A program made the translations under genes and the position numbers. From contig CM038716.1 of NCBI GenBank assembly GCA_021613375.1, forward strand, positions 2,412,684 through 2,476,683: 64,000 nt of DNA, written 5' to 3'. Below, one piece after another: positions 1 through 9,823 of this stretch (position 1 is its first letter; every line of letters starts with the position of its first letter). The notes below the pieces were generated by a model, which was not told the DNA's origin, did no database searches, and was given only the letters and a program-made list of their open reading frames with translations. The DNA comes from Megaleporinus macrocephalus (taxonomy: Eukaryota; Chordata; Actinopteri; Characiformes; Anostomidae).

Positions 1-4
1 AATA

Positions 5-22
5 CATATATATATATATATT
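5..22. repeat. (TA)n microsatellite
   Basis: A short alternating TA run lies at the extreme left edge of the window. It overlaps the intron side of the candidate exon at 66-251. Confidence 0.9.
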
Positions 23-65
23 TGTGGATGTGTGTGTAAACCACTTTATATGAGGTAATATATAC

Positions 66-251
66 TTCACAAACACACCATGATCTTCAATAAAGCCAGA
101 GCTTAGGATCACTTCCTCGTCTTCAACCTTAAATCCAACATCTGGACATTCATATATGTCCATAAGTAGGTATGACCCAGTTATGAAGCGGTGCTGCTGG
201 ATGTGTGCATGGATTCCATAATCTCGCGCTTCTGCAGCAAGCAGATGGCCA
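66..251 (-). CDS. Candidate internal coding exon, unrecognised product
   Basis: On the minus strand a frame stays open from about 297 to the window edge, with no stop for roughly 95 codons. Within it, 251 to 66 is bounded by a TTCTCAG acceptor and a GTATAT donor (65-64). It is 186 nt long: one leading base, 61 codons and two trailing bases, so it is a phase-symmetrical exon that would keep frame if skipped. The deduced peptide is mixed polar and hydrophobic, with an Asp-Ile-Tyr-Glu-Cys-Pro-Asp stretch and an acidic KVEDEE segment, and does not look like simple repeat. I do not recognise the family. The acceptor pyrimidine tract is short, so the exon could be spurious. If real, it is downstream of the minus-strand promoter near 16.2 kb and the gene continues beyond position 1. 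Confidence 0.3.
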
Positions 252-358
252 CTGAGAAGATTTCTATTTATACAGTTTGGAGCAGAACAGAGCAAGGCTC
301 ATCCACAGAGATACACAAGCACAGTGTGAGACAGAAAGACAGAGAGAGAAAGGGTGTG

Positions 359-385
359 AGGGGATGAGGTGGGGTGGGGGGAGGG
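359..385 (+). other. G-rich tract, possible G-quadruplex
   Basis: A purine-rich run contains G blocks of 4, 4, 6 and 3 separated by short spacers, which fits the usual G-quadruplex motif on the plus strand. It sits just upstream (on the minus strand) of the candidate exon at 66-251. Confidence 0.5.
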
Positions 386-543
386 TTGTTGGAAGGCTAG
401 CGTGTATGAGGCTGTCCTGTGTAGCGGAGGGTCATGGTTGATTGAGTCCATCACCACTGAGAGTGCAGCCTGATCCTCCAGTGTCAGGAGAGGAAGCTTG
501 ATAAACACACTTCTCTTGGCACAGCAGCTACGTAACAGCACAG

Positions 544-544
<1 letters not shown>

Positions 545-584
<40 letters not shown>
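545..584. repeat. (CA)n microsatellite
   Basis: A nearly pure CA repeat with one AA interruption. The minus-strand frame reading Val-Cys through it is a repeat artefact. Confidence 0.95.
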
Positions 585-585
585 G

Positions 586-1583
586 ATTGTGAGTACTAGC
601 AGTCTGTAGCTACATTAGTGCTTCTTTAGCTGCACTAGTCCACACCACTGTTGTTTTCTTTCTCCATTATATAAACTGGAACAGTGTATAGTGTATGTAT
701 AATATATGCACATTTTAAATGTCATTAGGGTCTAGCTCCAGATATATGAGGGACATTGTTGAACATTACGGCTTGGAGAGGATCCCAAAAAGAGTCTATT
801 GTCCAATTTTTGAGAGTCGACTATAAAGCTTGTCTAGACAGCTTGTAAGAAAAATGTATTGATTGAACAGGCCTACTAATCATTTGGGGGCCCTGTGTCA
901 CTTTGCCCCAACAAGCCCTTCATTTTATGTCCAAATGTGAAAAAGAATTAAGGTTTCGTTCATTTTGATCCAGACAAAAATGAAATGATAAGCAATACTT
1001 GCATAGTCAGAGTCCTAAAATCGAATTGTTTGAAGTGCATTAAAAAAAAAAAAAAACAATGTGAAAAGTGTCATATATGCACAGTGTGCCAATTCACTTG
1101 AGACCATTGTGATATAAATGAACAATGTAATGATAATCTTATGGACCACCATAGATGAATTTAACCTGGTCTTGTTTAAACCATGGGCAAGAAGGCTTTA
1201 GTTTGCACATGCATGAGCATGCCCCATATCTATGGAACGATGATTTATCTGAGCACAACTGACCACAGAATGTATGTGTCTGTCACTATATCACCTACAT
1301 ATTTCACTGTTAATGATAATATGACTCAAAACTGACATACACGGTATAGGGCTGCTGAAACCCTACACAGGGCAGACACAGTTTCTCTTGATATCCAGCC
1401 CATCAGGTTTAAAATGAAGCCATAATTTAGAGATTAAAGTGCGTAATGTCACTTGTAATTTGTAGTTATTTATTCCTATATTGAGTGAACCATAGAGGAA
1501 TCACATCCCTTTTAATGCACAGTCCTGCCATTTCAGAAAACCGTGAGTAATTTGACAGATTAACATAATCTTAAATAAAATAA
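586..1583. other. Unassigned AT-rich sequence
   Basis: There is no supported exon or RNA gene here. The only obvious structure is a run of A near 1040-1055. Confidence 0.6.
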
Positions 1584-1930
1584 TCATGTTTGGTACATGG
1601 TTGCAAATCCTCCGCAATGGGTGAATGCCTGAAGGCTGCGAACCACAGACATTACCAGACGCTGGATGTCTTCCTTGCTGATGCTCTGCCAGGCCTGTAA
1701 TGCAGCCCTTTCCAGTTGCTGCTTGTATCTGGGGCTCTTTGCCTTCAGTCCTGTCTTCAGTAAGTTAAATTCATTCTCTGTGACTGGCTTTTGGTTGGGT
1801 GGCTGACTTGGCCAGTCAAGAAGGGTCCAGTTTCTGTCCTGGAGGAATTCTTAGTTGCTTTATGTTTTTACAGACTTATATTGGCCAGCTTTTCTTGACA
1901 ATCCATGACAACAGCAACAAATGTCATGGT
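1584..1930 (-). mobile_element. Tc1/mariner-like transposase relic (C-terminal part)
   Basis: Read on the minus strand, the segment encodes the C-terminal third of a Tc1-like transposase. It contains a Leu-Asp-Trp-Pro-Ser-Gln block (the usual ILEWPSQSPDLNPIE region with the SPDLNPIE part lost), then NEFNLLKTGLKAK, a QAWQSISKEDIQRLV block and SLQAFTHCGGF, ending in TGA at 1586-1584. The frame is open for about 90 codons up to a TAA near 1855. Only weakly matching sequence continues to about 1930, and the N-terminal DNA-binding domain and most catalytic residues are absent. It belongs to the same Tc1-like family as the split copy at 47070-49020 but lies in the opposite orientation. It is a dead fossil. 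Confidence 0.8.
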
Positions 1931-3036
1931 AAATAGTAATTCTAGGTCGTTCATTGCCACTCTTTTCTTATGAACTAATGATTTACGGACACACAGACGA
2001 TCTGTCTAGTTAATTAGGGTCCCTTAAAGTCATGCTAGATCATATGTCTCTGTTCAGATTAAACATTGTATCATATTAAACAGCTGTTAGATTTGAAAGT
2101 CAGACTGGGCGAGAAGCACTCTAGCCATGCTGGGTTTTTTTTTTACAACATCTGTATCCTTGAGCTGAGTACTGGATGAAGTAAGGACTTCTTAGTTAGC
2201 AGCTAACCATTAGCACATTGCTACTTTAACACATTACTACTTTGTCACATACTATATCACAAATTAACACAGTAGATCATTTTTGTAAGACAGTATCTGA
2301 CCTGCAAACAGTTTAATGAGACTTGGAAGAATAGTGTAGCGGCAGAACTACATCAAATTCTGATATGGTCTGCCTTAATCAAGTTTCTCAGTACAAACAT
2401 TTCAGCACATAAGACGGGCTGTCAAATGCTTCTAGACTAGCTGGAACAAAACTATGGTCAAGATAATCTGATTACTTCTGAAGTACTGAAAAACTAGGCT
2501 GAACATGTAATCCTATGAAAGCCCAGAGAGGTCATGAGGTCATTATATTAAGTGAAATTCAATGACAGACATTTCTGAAAGATATTTTTTCCTCAGTGAG
2601 AAAAGTGAGAAAAGGTAGGTTGAACCTTTTGAAAGTTTATTTAATGAGAAATCGAGGAGAGAAAGGCATTAATATCCAACAAATGTCTAATATAAAAGTA
2701 ATGGCAATTGAGTCGCTGTAAGTCGTCGCAGCTAGCTTAAGAACCCAGCTTAATACTGTGTTTCACTAGAAAACACATCATGGTACAGAAGAAATGATGA
2801 TTTCTAATTCACACTGACTTTAAAATGAGGGCACTATGAATAAAAGGGGTATGATTCATTCCTACATGATTCGCTCAATGTAGGCGAGAACATGCTTAAA
2901 TTAAAGCTAACATTTCACACTTTAACCCTTTAGTATTTTTTGTTCTATTTCAGATCCCCTGTGTTGCAATGCAGAGCCTGCATCACAGAAAGTGTGCTCT
3001 GTACCTGAAGCAAATGTACACCAGATGTGAGCATCT
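1931..3036. other. Unassigned AT-rich sequence
   Basis: No exon, RNA gene or clear repeat boundary is visible. Reading frames are short on both strands. Confidence 0.6.
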
Positions 3037-3042
3037 TTTATT
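3037..3042 (-). terminator. Candidate polyadenylation signal AATAAA
   Basis: An AATAAA hexamer on the minus strand starts 5 nt after the TAG stop of the candidate terminal exon. This would give an unusually short 3' UTR, so a more distal signal may be the one used, or the match may be chance. Confidence 0.3.
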
Positions 3043-3047
3043 TTGCC

Positions 3048-3302
3048 CTACTGACTGCTTTCTGCAATCGTAACCTCCATCTCCTCCTCCTCATTTAATG
3101 GTGGCTCGTGCCTTATAAATGGGGGGGAAGAAACAGATTCTGTAAACTCTGTAAATTGTAATCGATTCATGGGTGCAAGGTACTGAGGCATGAAATATAG
3201 GAAAGTAAAACCTGCACTGGCTAATACAAAATAAATGAAAATCCTTATTGCAGCTTGTTCAAACAGAGCAGCAATGAATAAGGCATATATAGCAAAGCTA
3301 AA
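3048..3302 (-). CDS. Candidate terminal exon of a membrane protein
   Basis: The minus strand shows a strong splice acceptor (six C, four T, then GCAG, with AG at 3304-3303). It is followed in phase 0 by 84 codons and a TAG stop. The peptide opens with two hydrophobic stretches (about residues 1-14 and 21-40, rich in Phe, Ile, Leu and Ala) interrupted by Glu-Gln and Arg. A hydrophilic tail follows with Pro-Pro pairs, a run of four Glu and a final Ser-Ser-Gln. This looks like the last membrane segments and cytosolic tail of a multi-pass protein. The frame also runs upstream to an ATG at 3350, but the acceptor makes 3302 a better start of the coding block. I do not recognise the family. AT-rich DNA can imitate hydrophobic peptides, so this is uncertain. 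Confidence 0.33.
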   Translation of the reverse strand, partial: FSFAIYALFIAALFEQAAIRIFIYFVLASAGFTFLYFMPQYLAPMNRLQFTEFTESVSSPPFIRHEPPLNEEEEMEVTIAESSQ

Positions 3303-3304
3303 CT

Positions 3305-3880
3305 GCAAAAGGGGGGTTGTCGCTTCAAACAAATACATGCAATTTACCAAGTTTTACTCAACTCAAATGAATACTTTGAACAATGCAAAGCTAAATATCT
3401 GTTTAGATAAACAAAAACTATGTTGAGTTCAAGCCACAAACATACTTAGCATCTGCCAAAGGTGGGAACTGAAACTTGCAGTCACAAGACACACACACTT
3501 TTATCTGACCCGTGCAGTAAATGCAGTGCTTAAGCAATTTAATAGCTAGCATGTGGTTTGGATCACGAACATGCCAAAAGCTGAGTTTAGCTTTTAAATG
3601 TTCAGCTGGAATAGCTATTATAGCTAGCTAGCATTCTTTTACCATCTACAGATTATCCAACTGTTTGGTTCTGGTCTTGCCTTTTATTTGTTAAACACTG
3701 TATTTACTGTGTGCACCGCTGCAGTTCTGTGTTTTAGACCAAAGGTCTTTGATGCATGTATCCAAGCTGACAGGTTTTAAGTGATGGTTTACTTTTGTAC
3801 AATACAGTCATTCAATACATGCAGTTAATAACAAGACTGACACTAAAATACTCTACTAAAAAGATTAATTTCTTACTTCA
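3305..3880. other. Unassigned sequence (possible intron)
   Basis: Nothing is recognised here. If the exon at 3048-3302 is real, this is minus-strand intron ending in the C-rich acceptor tract. Confidence 0.5.
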
Positions 3881-4175
3881 GTGACTCGGGACTTGACTTC
3901 GACTTAAACTTTAGTAACTTGGGACTTGACACAGACTTGAACCCCAGTGACTCTACACTCAGCTGGTACTCCATTGACACTAAATTTGACTCAGACTCTG
4001 ACTTGACTTGGACTCATATCCCAGTTACATAAGATGTGACTCAAACCCCAATGATAGTAATTAGTCTGGACTTACTCAAAGACAAATACCAATGATTCAA
4101 ACCCCAATTAATTTGAAAGTTGGCTCAAATTCAAACTTTAGTGATGCAGAAGCTGACTCAAACTTAAAGCCAAGT
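3881..4175. repeat. Degenerate GACTTGACTT-type minisatellite
   Basis: Variants of GTGACTCGGGACTTGACTT, followed by AAACCCCAGTGA-like words, recur about every 30-40 bases with heavy divergence. This is an old tandem array. Confidence 0.7.
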
Positions 4176-6327
4176 TGGATGCACAGAAGCATCTCATAAA
4201 CATCTCTGACTTCTGGCTTGTTCCACCTTTTTATTGCAAAGTAAACAACTTTTATTGTCCATTTAGATAAGATGCAATATGGTTTAGCTCATTGGGCATT
4301 AGGGAGTAGTGGTCCAACTCTTCTATAGCTAATACTGCATAGCTGGTGACGCATGCAGCACAGCAGTAAGCAGTTTAAAGGCAGCCCAGCATTTCTCAAG
4401 CGGTAGTAGATGGGACTGCAGTGAGGTGGACTCTGAAAAGTCTCAGTTCCAGTGACATTCACCCACCCAGGCACAGACACAGAGAGACAGTGGGGTTCAG
4501 TCATCCTTCAAAGGGCAGATAGGCAGCGATCTGTTCCCCAGCAGGAAACTTCAGAATGGATTAGAAAAGGCTTTGCCTGCAATTTGACAGCCTGAAGCCC
4601 CAGATCGATAGCGGGTCTCTGAGCAGAGAAGGAACATGCAAAATGTGAAAAAAAACCCAGAAATATATGTTTTTTAGAGGAAAATTGCCCAGACATAGTG
4701 AGGCGAAGTCATGAATAAATAAATATGCAACTACAAGGTCTGGTCACATTTGAACCAAGAAAGCCCTCTCATGCACTTTTTCGGGCACACAGTACAAAAA
4801 AAACTGCTAACTGTTATCTCCTGTGATTCTGCTGACTGTAGAGTTAAAACCTTAGGGGGTGCTTAGGTTACTGTACAGATACTTAAGTCATTGCTACATG
4901 ACTTTAAGCAATGGGTCTCAAATGCTAATATGATTGAACCCATTTAACCCGTTTAAATTTGAATTCCTTGTAAAAATATACAGTATAAACAAATGTTACT
5001 GAAGGAAATCTATCCAGCTCTGGACAGTTAGGGACCGGAGAAGGTTAGATATAAGCTGACAGAAAGCTCTTTTGATAAGAATAAAACTAATATTAGAAAA
5101 AACACAACACAAAAAATAATTCTCCTTATGGTAACACTTAGAATTGTAGTCAACATTTAATACCTAATTTAACTAATCAGTGCTTCATTTAGTTTAATCA
5201 GATGTGGTGGTGATGGAATTTACCATCTGTGCGGCGGTTGGTGGCATCAATTATTCTTTAAACTAGCTCACAAAATATCAACTGCTGTGTTAAAAACAAG
5301 GATTACAAGGATACATTTTAGTGTCTTGGTGATTATTTGCAGTTATGCTTTTGATGTATTTGTTTTTACAAGTACAGTCAAACTTATTTTTAATATAAAT
5401 GTACTTTTAAGTGTGATTTTAAATCAAGTGCTTATGTGCTTAAAGTTTTAAAAGATACAGTACATAGTAGAGCAATACAATTTTCAGTTATTAACCCATT
5501 TTTTCCCCCAACTTATTCACTGTCAGTTCCACCCACTTTGCTACCACGCTGGTAGGATAAAGTCTCGCATGTGCTTCCTCCACAACTTGAGGGCAGCTAT
5601 ACAACTTTTCAAACTGCCTTTACACTTACTCCTTGGATGTTACTTATTGTAACTTATTGTTGTTTGGGCCTAAAGATTAACTATACTTCAATGAGAAATC
5701 AAATAATCATATCCTTCTAACATTTCAAAATAGATGCAACACCTTTAAGTGCAATGCTGATTAATACTCATATTGATCTGTGTGCCATTCAGATGTAGCA
5801 CCACCTTAAGACGGAATACTCTTAATACTCCTACTGATCCATGTGCCGTTGCTCTTCCACAATGATAGTGCTGATCAGTGACTGTATGTCAAACACAGCA
5901 GCTCTGCTTATCTATCTCTTGTTTTAGTACACAGTCCATGCCGCCGTTAAGAAGAGACACTGAGATGATGGCCGTGAAACTGTCATTTTAAAGAGATGCT
6001 GGTAATTTTGAAGAGAGATGGTTTGCTGCAGTGCTGCGGTTTTTATTTACACTAAAACCCTGTTGGCAGGGGGAAGGAGTGGCGGGTGACTCAATAAATC
6101 CACAAGATGCTCCAAATGTGAAATGGATGAAAGCATAGCCACTGCTGTGACAAAACCCTGGGCTAAACACATTAGCCTGAAAGGCCAGCGGGCTTAAGCG
6201 ATGTCCACACACCTATCCAAGTGCCATTGATTTTGCTAAGGTGTGAAATGCTTAAACAGACTATCGACGTTAACAGACCATCTGTACCCTCTTCTACCTC
6301 CTATTCACTGGGCTAATTCATCATAGC
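4176..6327. other. Unassigned non-coding sequence
   Basis: Several minus-strand frames of 60-75 codons occur, but none has recognisable motifs or good splice context. No repeat family was recognised. Confidence 0.55.
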
Positions 6328-6389
6328 GTGTATGTGTGTGTGTGTGTGTATGCTTGTTCATGCAGGTGGGGGCGGGGGGGTGGGGGGGT
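6328..6389 (+). repeat. (GT)n microsatellite followed by a G-rich quadruplex-prone tract
   Basis: A TG run (6328-6350) is followed by G blocks of 5, 7 and 7 separated by single bases (6366-6389). These can supply four G-runs for a quadruplex on the plus strand. Confidence 0.75.
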
Positions 6390-7116
6390 GTTGGCTCACA
6401 TCACACTCCAGAGCGCACACTCCCACTTTCTAATAGTTAGAGATCAATTGGAAAATTACACGCCTGCTGATTGGGGGCTCCATTGCTGAAAGTCAACAGT
6501 GGAGTGTCACGTTGAAAAGGGCCAAGTGTGCTTGTGGAGGGTGGCCGGTGGAGTGGAGCACTTGGGGAAGGAAGGGGAGAGTGGTGGGACTAGCCGTGTA
6601 TAGGGTAATGCTGGGTGATACCGATAAGCTGAAACTAAAAAGATAATTTTCAAATAAATCCATGTATCATAGTATAGAACAATATCTACATTATAAAATA
6701 AAGTTTGTGAGCCCATTCCTCCTGAGTACTGCTTCTCTAGGACATCCTACAAAGCTGCCATAGTTTGTTCTGATTGAACAAATTTGCTGCATCCCTTTTA
6801 AATTGAAACTAAAGGGATCCTTAAGCAGTGTTGTAAACCTCAGCTAAACACAAACTATATTTCTAAGAAGAAAACCTACCATTTATATATATTTTATATA
6901 TACACATAATTATATTCTTGGAGGCCAGAATTATAAACATGTGGAGGTATGGATAGCCGATCAGAATGAAACTGCCAAAATCCCAGTGTTTTAGTGTGAA
7001 ATAGATAACAGACGCTCTGTGTGTGTATGCAGAACTTATAAGACTGAGGCTACCATGTGGATAACTTTGAAGGGCCCTCATTTAACATTGTTTTGTATTT
7101 TATCTTTTAGCATTGA
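6390..7116. other. Unassigned non-coding sequence
   Basis: No supported exon. A short stretch near 6605-6640 resembles the GGGTGATACCGATA edge seen in some fish hAT-like repeats, but it is too short to assign. Confidence 0.5.
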
Positions 7117-7307
7117 GGTCCACTTATAGGTTTAGTGGTTAGCCCTGTCGCCTTACAGCAAGATGATCTGGGTTTGATCGTTTGCATGTTCCCCTGTGCT
7201 TGAGTGGGTTTCCTCTGAGTACTTCGGTTTCCTCCCACAGTTGCTGGGATGACCCTGACTACTGGGATAAAGCGAAGGATAATGGATGGATGGATGGTCC
7301 ACTTATA
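7117..7307 (+). mobile_element. SINE-like insertion with 12-bp target-site duplication
   Basis: The body (7129-7295) begins GGTTTAGTGGTTAGCCCTGT. It contains the words GTTTGCATGTTCCCC, GTGGGTTTCCTC and CGGTTTCCTCCCACAG, which are typical of a widespread fish SINE family, and it ends in a TGGATGGATGG tail. It is flanked by identical 12-bp copies of GGTCCACTTATA (7117-7128 and 7296-7307), the hallmark of target-primed reverse transcription. The body is shorter than I remember the full element and is probably internally deleted. The open frame across it is incidental. Confidence 0.85.
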
Positions 7308-7502
7308 ATGTTTGTATGGTTTTATGTATTGAAAAAAATTATTATGATTCATCTTTTCAGAACCAAACTTTCACCACAAATGCTTTTATATAAAAAAGTA
7401 AGTAACATTGATTAAATTATTTGAGTATTATAGTATGATAGATATAAAAGCATAATATCAGAGAACAGAGATAATATATTGCTCACCATAAAACTTAATT
7501 AT

Positions 7503-7543
7503 ATAATAATAAAAAAAAAATAAAAAAATAAAAAAATAATTCT
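7503..7543. repeat. A-rich (ATAAAA)n low-complexity tract
   Basis: Runs of A interrupted by single T residues. Confidence 0.9.
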
Positions 7544-7630
7544 AATAACAAGAAAGAGAAAGTTTGACAAAGCCATTGCTATGAACTTCCAGGTAGAAGC
7601 TAAAATGTGCTAAAATGTAAAATCTTATCC

Positions 7631-8100
7631 CAGGTGGTTGCTAGGATGCTACTATGAAATCCCAGGTGGTTGCTATGGTGTTGCTAGGCCATTTCTATGG
7701 TGTCCCATAAGGGAGGTGTAAGAGATATCCTTTGTGACATCTTTTGTGGCAATTTGATTTATTAGAACTTTCAACATTCTGTCGTTCATTCCCAATGAGA
7801 AAAAAATATTGTGTTCGAACAAGAATATCATTGCTGCCAAAAGAAACCATGTATCTCCATATTTGTTGATTTAAATTTTTCTGCATCATTTGAACATGAC
7901 TGCTGCTGGTGTGGAAATCACATGATGAATGGACCAATAGAAATGATCCAAATTAGCTTGAAAAAAAATTCTGGTTCCATTGATTTAGATCCTCTTTGTT
8001 GCCATATTGTAGATTTTTTCTTTGGGCAGGGACGATACACAAAAACCATAAAGGAAACTGTTCCCAAAAGCATAAGCACACTATTCCCATAATGCTGCAA
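7631..8100 (+). mobile_element. Dispersed repeat family A, copy 1 (with GGTGGTTGCTA end)
   Basis: The core (about 7845-8075) carries the family words GTATCTCCAT, CATTTGAACATGA, GAATGGACCAATAGAAATG and TTCTGGTTCCATTGATTT. These recur at 17281-17515, 51050-51265 and 54640-54800. It is preceded by two direct copies of CCAGGTGGTTGCTA (7631 and 7663). The 54.7 kb copy has related words on the opposite strand after its core, which suggests a non-autonomous element with inverted subterminal repeats. Superfamily unknown. The 80-93 codon frames over it are repeat shadows. Confidence 0.7.
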
Positions 8101-9454
8101 AGTGGTTCTAGCTCAAAAACTATGATTAAAAAAATGGTACAAAAAAGCAGAGAGCAGTAAAACAAATAACAAGCCTTCACAGGTTAACTTAACAATAGTA
8201 ATAATATTTCTAATAATAATTCCTGTTAGAATTTGAATTACAAAGAAAGCCAATTCCCACATAATACATTTAGAAAATAATAATCTGTTACAATGCAAAA
8301 TTAGTTTATTGGGACAACTGCGTTCACTTCTATACCACCCAGTCCTGAACAGCAGTACACAGACGCTAATACTGCAGTCCAATTAGTCACAAGTTTCAGA
8401 GGTCTAAGAGTAATTACAAGACCCCACTCATCACTGCCTCTCATTAATACACTACTATGAACCCCAAGAGGAGGAACTTCTTTTCTTTTTTATTCCCCCC
8501 TCCCCCTCTATCTTTTTCCCCTCCCGCCCCAATCATCTCTAAGTACCATTTTGCACCACTGCAGTCTCACCCGCTTGCCCTCGACTCCAACTAGAGTGTG
8601 TGATCGCACCACATGCAACAAAATATGACAGCCTGTTTGAAAAGGTCAGCGGAAATGTTTCATCTCAAGAAAGGTGCACATTGTCAGATTCTTTGCGCGG
8701 ACATATTGGAGGGTTCTGCTGTTCATGATGTATGGAAGAGCAGTGGAACAAGAAAAAAGCAAACTTGAATTCCTGAAATAATGCTGATACGCCAACCTTC
8801 ATATGGGACTTCAGTCTAGCAGTATAAACAAGGCACTGATGCATTGTGAGGCAGCAATCCAGAGGTACTGAACTAGATTTTAGAGTCTTATAATTGAGTA
8901 TAATGACACCCAACACCAATATATCAGCTGCATTTGTGTACATCTGTATTGCACCAAAATAATGTAATCACACTGAGGTTGAAATGTGAGATGTATGTAC
9001 TTAAACTGTTTTCCAAGGTAATTAAATTAAATTGATTTTCTAAGTAAAAAGAAATGAATACATCCTCCATAGGGGACAAACTTAAGAAAGGCATTTTCTG
9101 CAAATTTAAATACAAAATGTCCATAACTTTTTTGCAAAAGCCACATTCTACTATTTTTTTTTTAGAATATGTTAAATTCACGTACAGTAATCATGCATTA
9201 AAATGTGTTTTACTTTTTATTTAAATACAATTTAAATGTTTTTACATGCAATTTTTAACCAGGTGTGCCCAAACCTTTGAATATGAATACATATTACAAA
9301 TGTTTTAGTTACTTGGGCACATTATTTAATTATACACTTTTTTTTCAATTAATTAAATAGTATTAATACAGTAAGTAGTGCTTTTACATACATTAGTGTG
9401 TTCATTTAACGCTTTCCAAGCTTTTCTTTGTGGCAACCCATTATTACTTACAGT
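8101..9454. other. Unassigned AT-rich sequence with faint repeat traces
   Basis: No exon was supported. A pyrimidine-rich tract lies at 8478-8530. Words resembling GTGTGCCCAAACCTTTGA near 9263 match the edge of a common fish repeat, but no boundaries can be set. Confidence 0.5.
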
Positions 9455-9496
9455 CGTCATCTAATACCTGCTTTGACTACTTAGTACTCAATTAAG
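9402..9496 (-). repeat. Dispersed repeat family D, copy 1
   Basis: On the minus strand this matches the TTAATGAAGTACT...AAAGCAGGTATTAG core and the following GTTGCCACA...AAGCTTGGAAAG segment of copies at 37108-37160 and 56928-57020. Unclassified non-autonomous family. Confidence 0.6.
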
Positions 9497-9823
9497 TCTG
9501 TGTCCAAAATTGCCTACTTGCCTCAGTAGGTGAAATCAGTAGGCAATTGTAGCTAATATGTCAGCAGTTATTGAGTAGTACACAAACATAACCCAGGTGA
9601 CCCATTGAACTGGGAGACATTTTTAAGTATGTGGCTGAAGCAGACTGTGCTATCCCATGATTCAACTGGAGCAGCAGATGAATTCAAAGCGGAGGAAAAA
9701 GAACTAGCGGAAAGCGGTACGCCGGCTGTGTGTATATAGCTACTGCTAGTGAACTGCTGCTACAGAAGTTAGTGCAACGTCCGAGGTAAAGAATGATTAC
9801 GTTTCTTTGGTTTTCTGAGCTAC

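Noticed and set aside
265..275. Minus-strand TATAAATAG as a TATA box
   Set aside because: It lies inside the open frame of the candidate exon, with no CpG or other promoter context.
7117..7307. tRNA gene in the SINE head
   Set aside because: No complete cloverleaf or intact B box. The tRNA-like words belong to a degenerate SINE.
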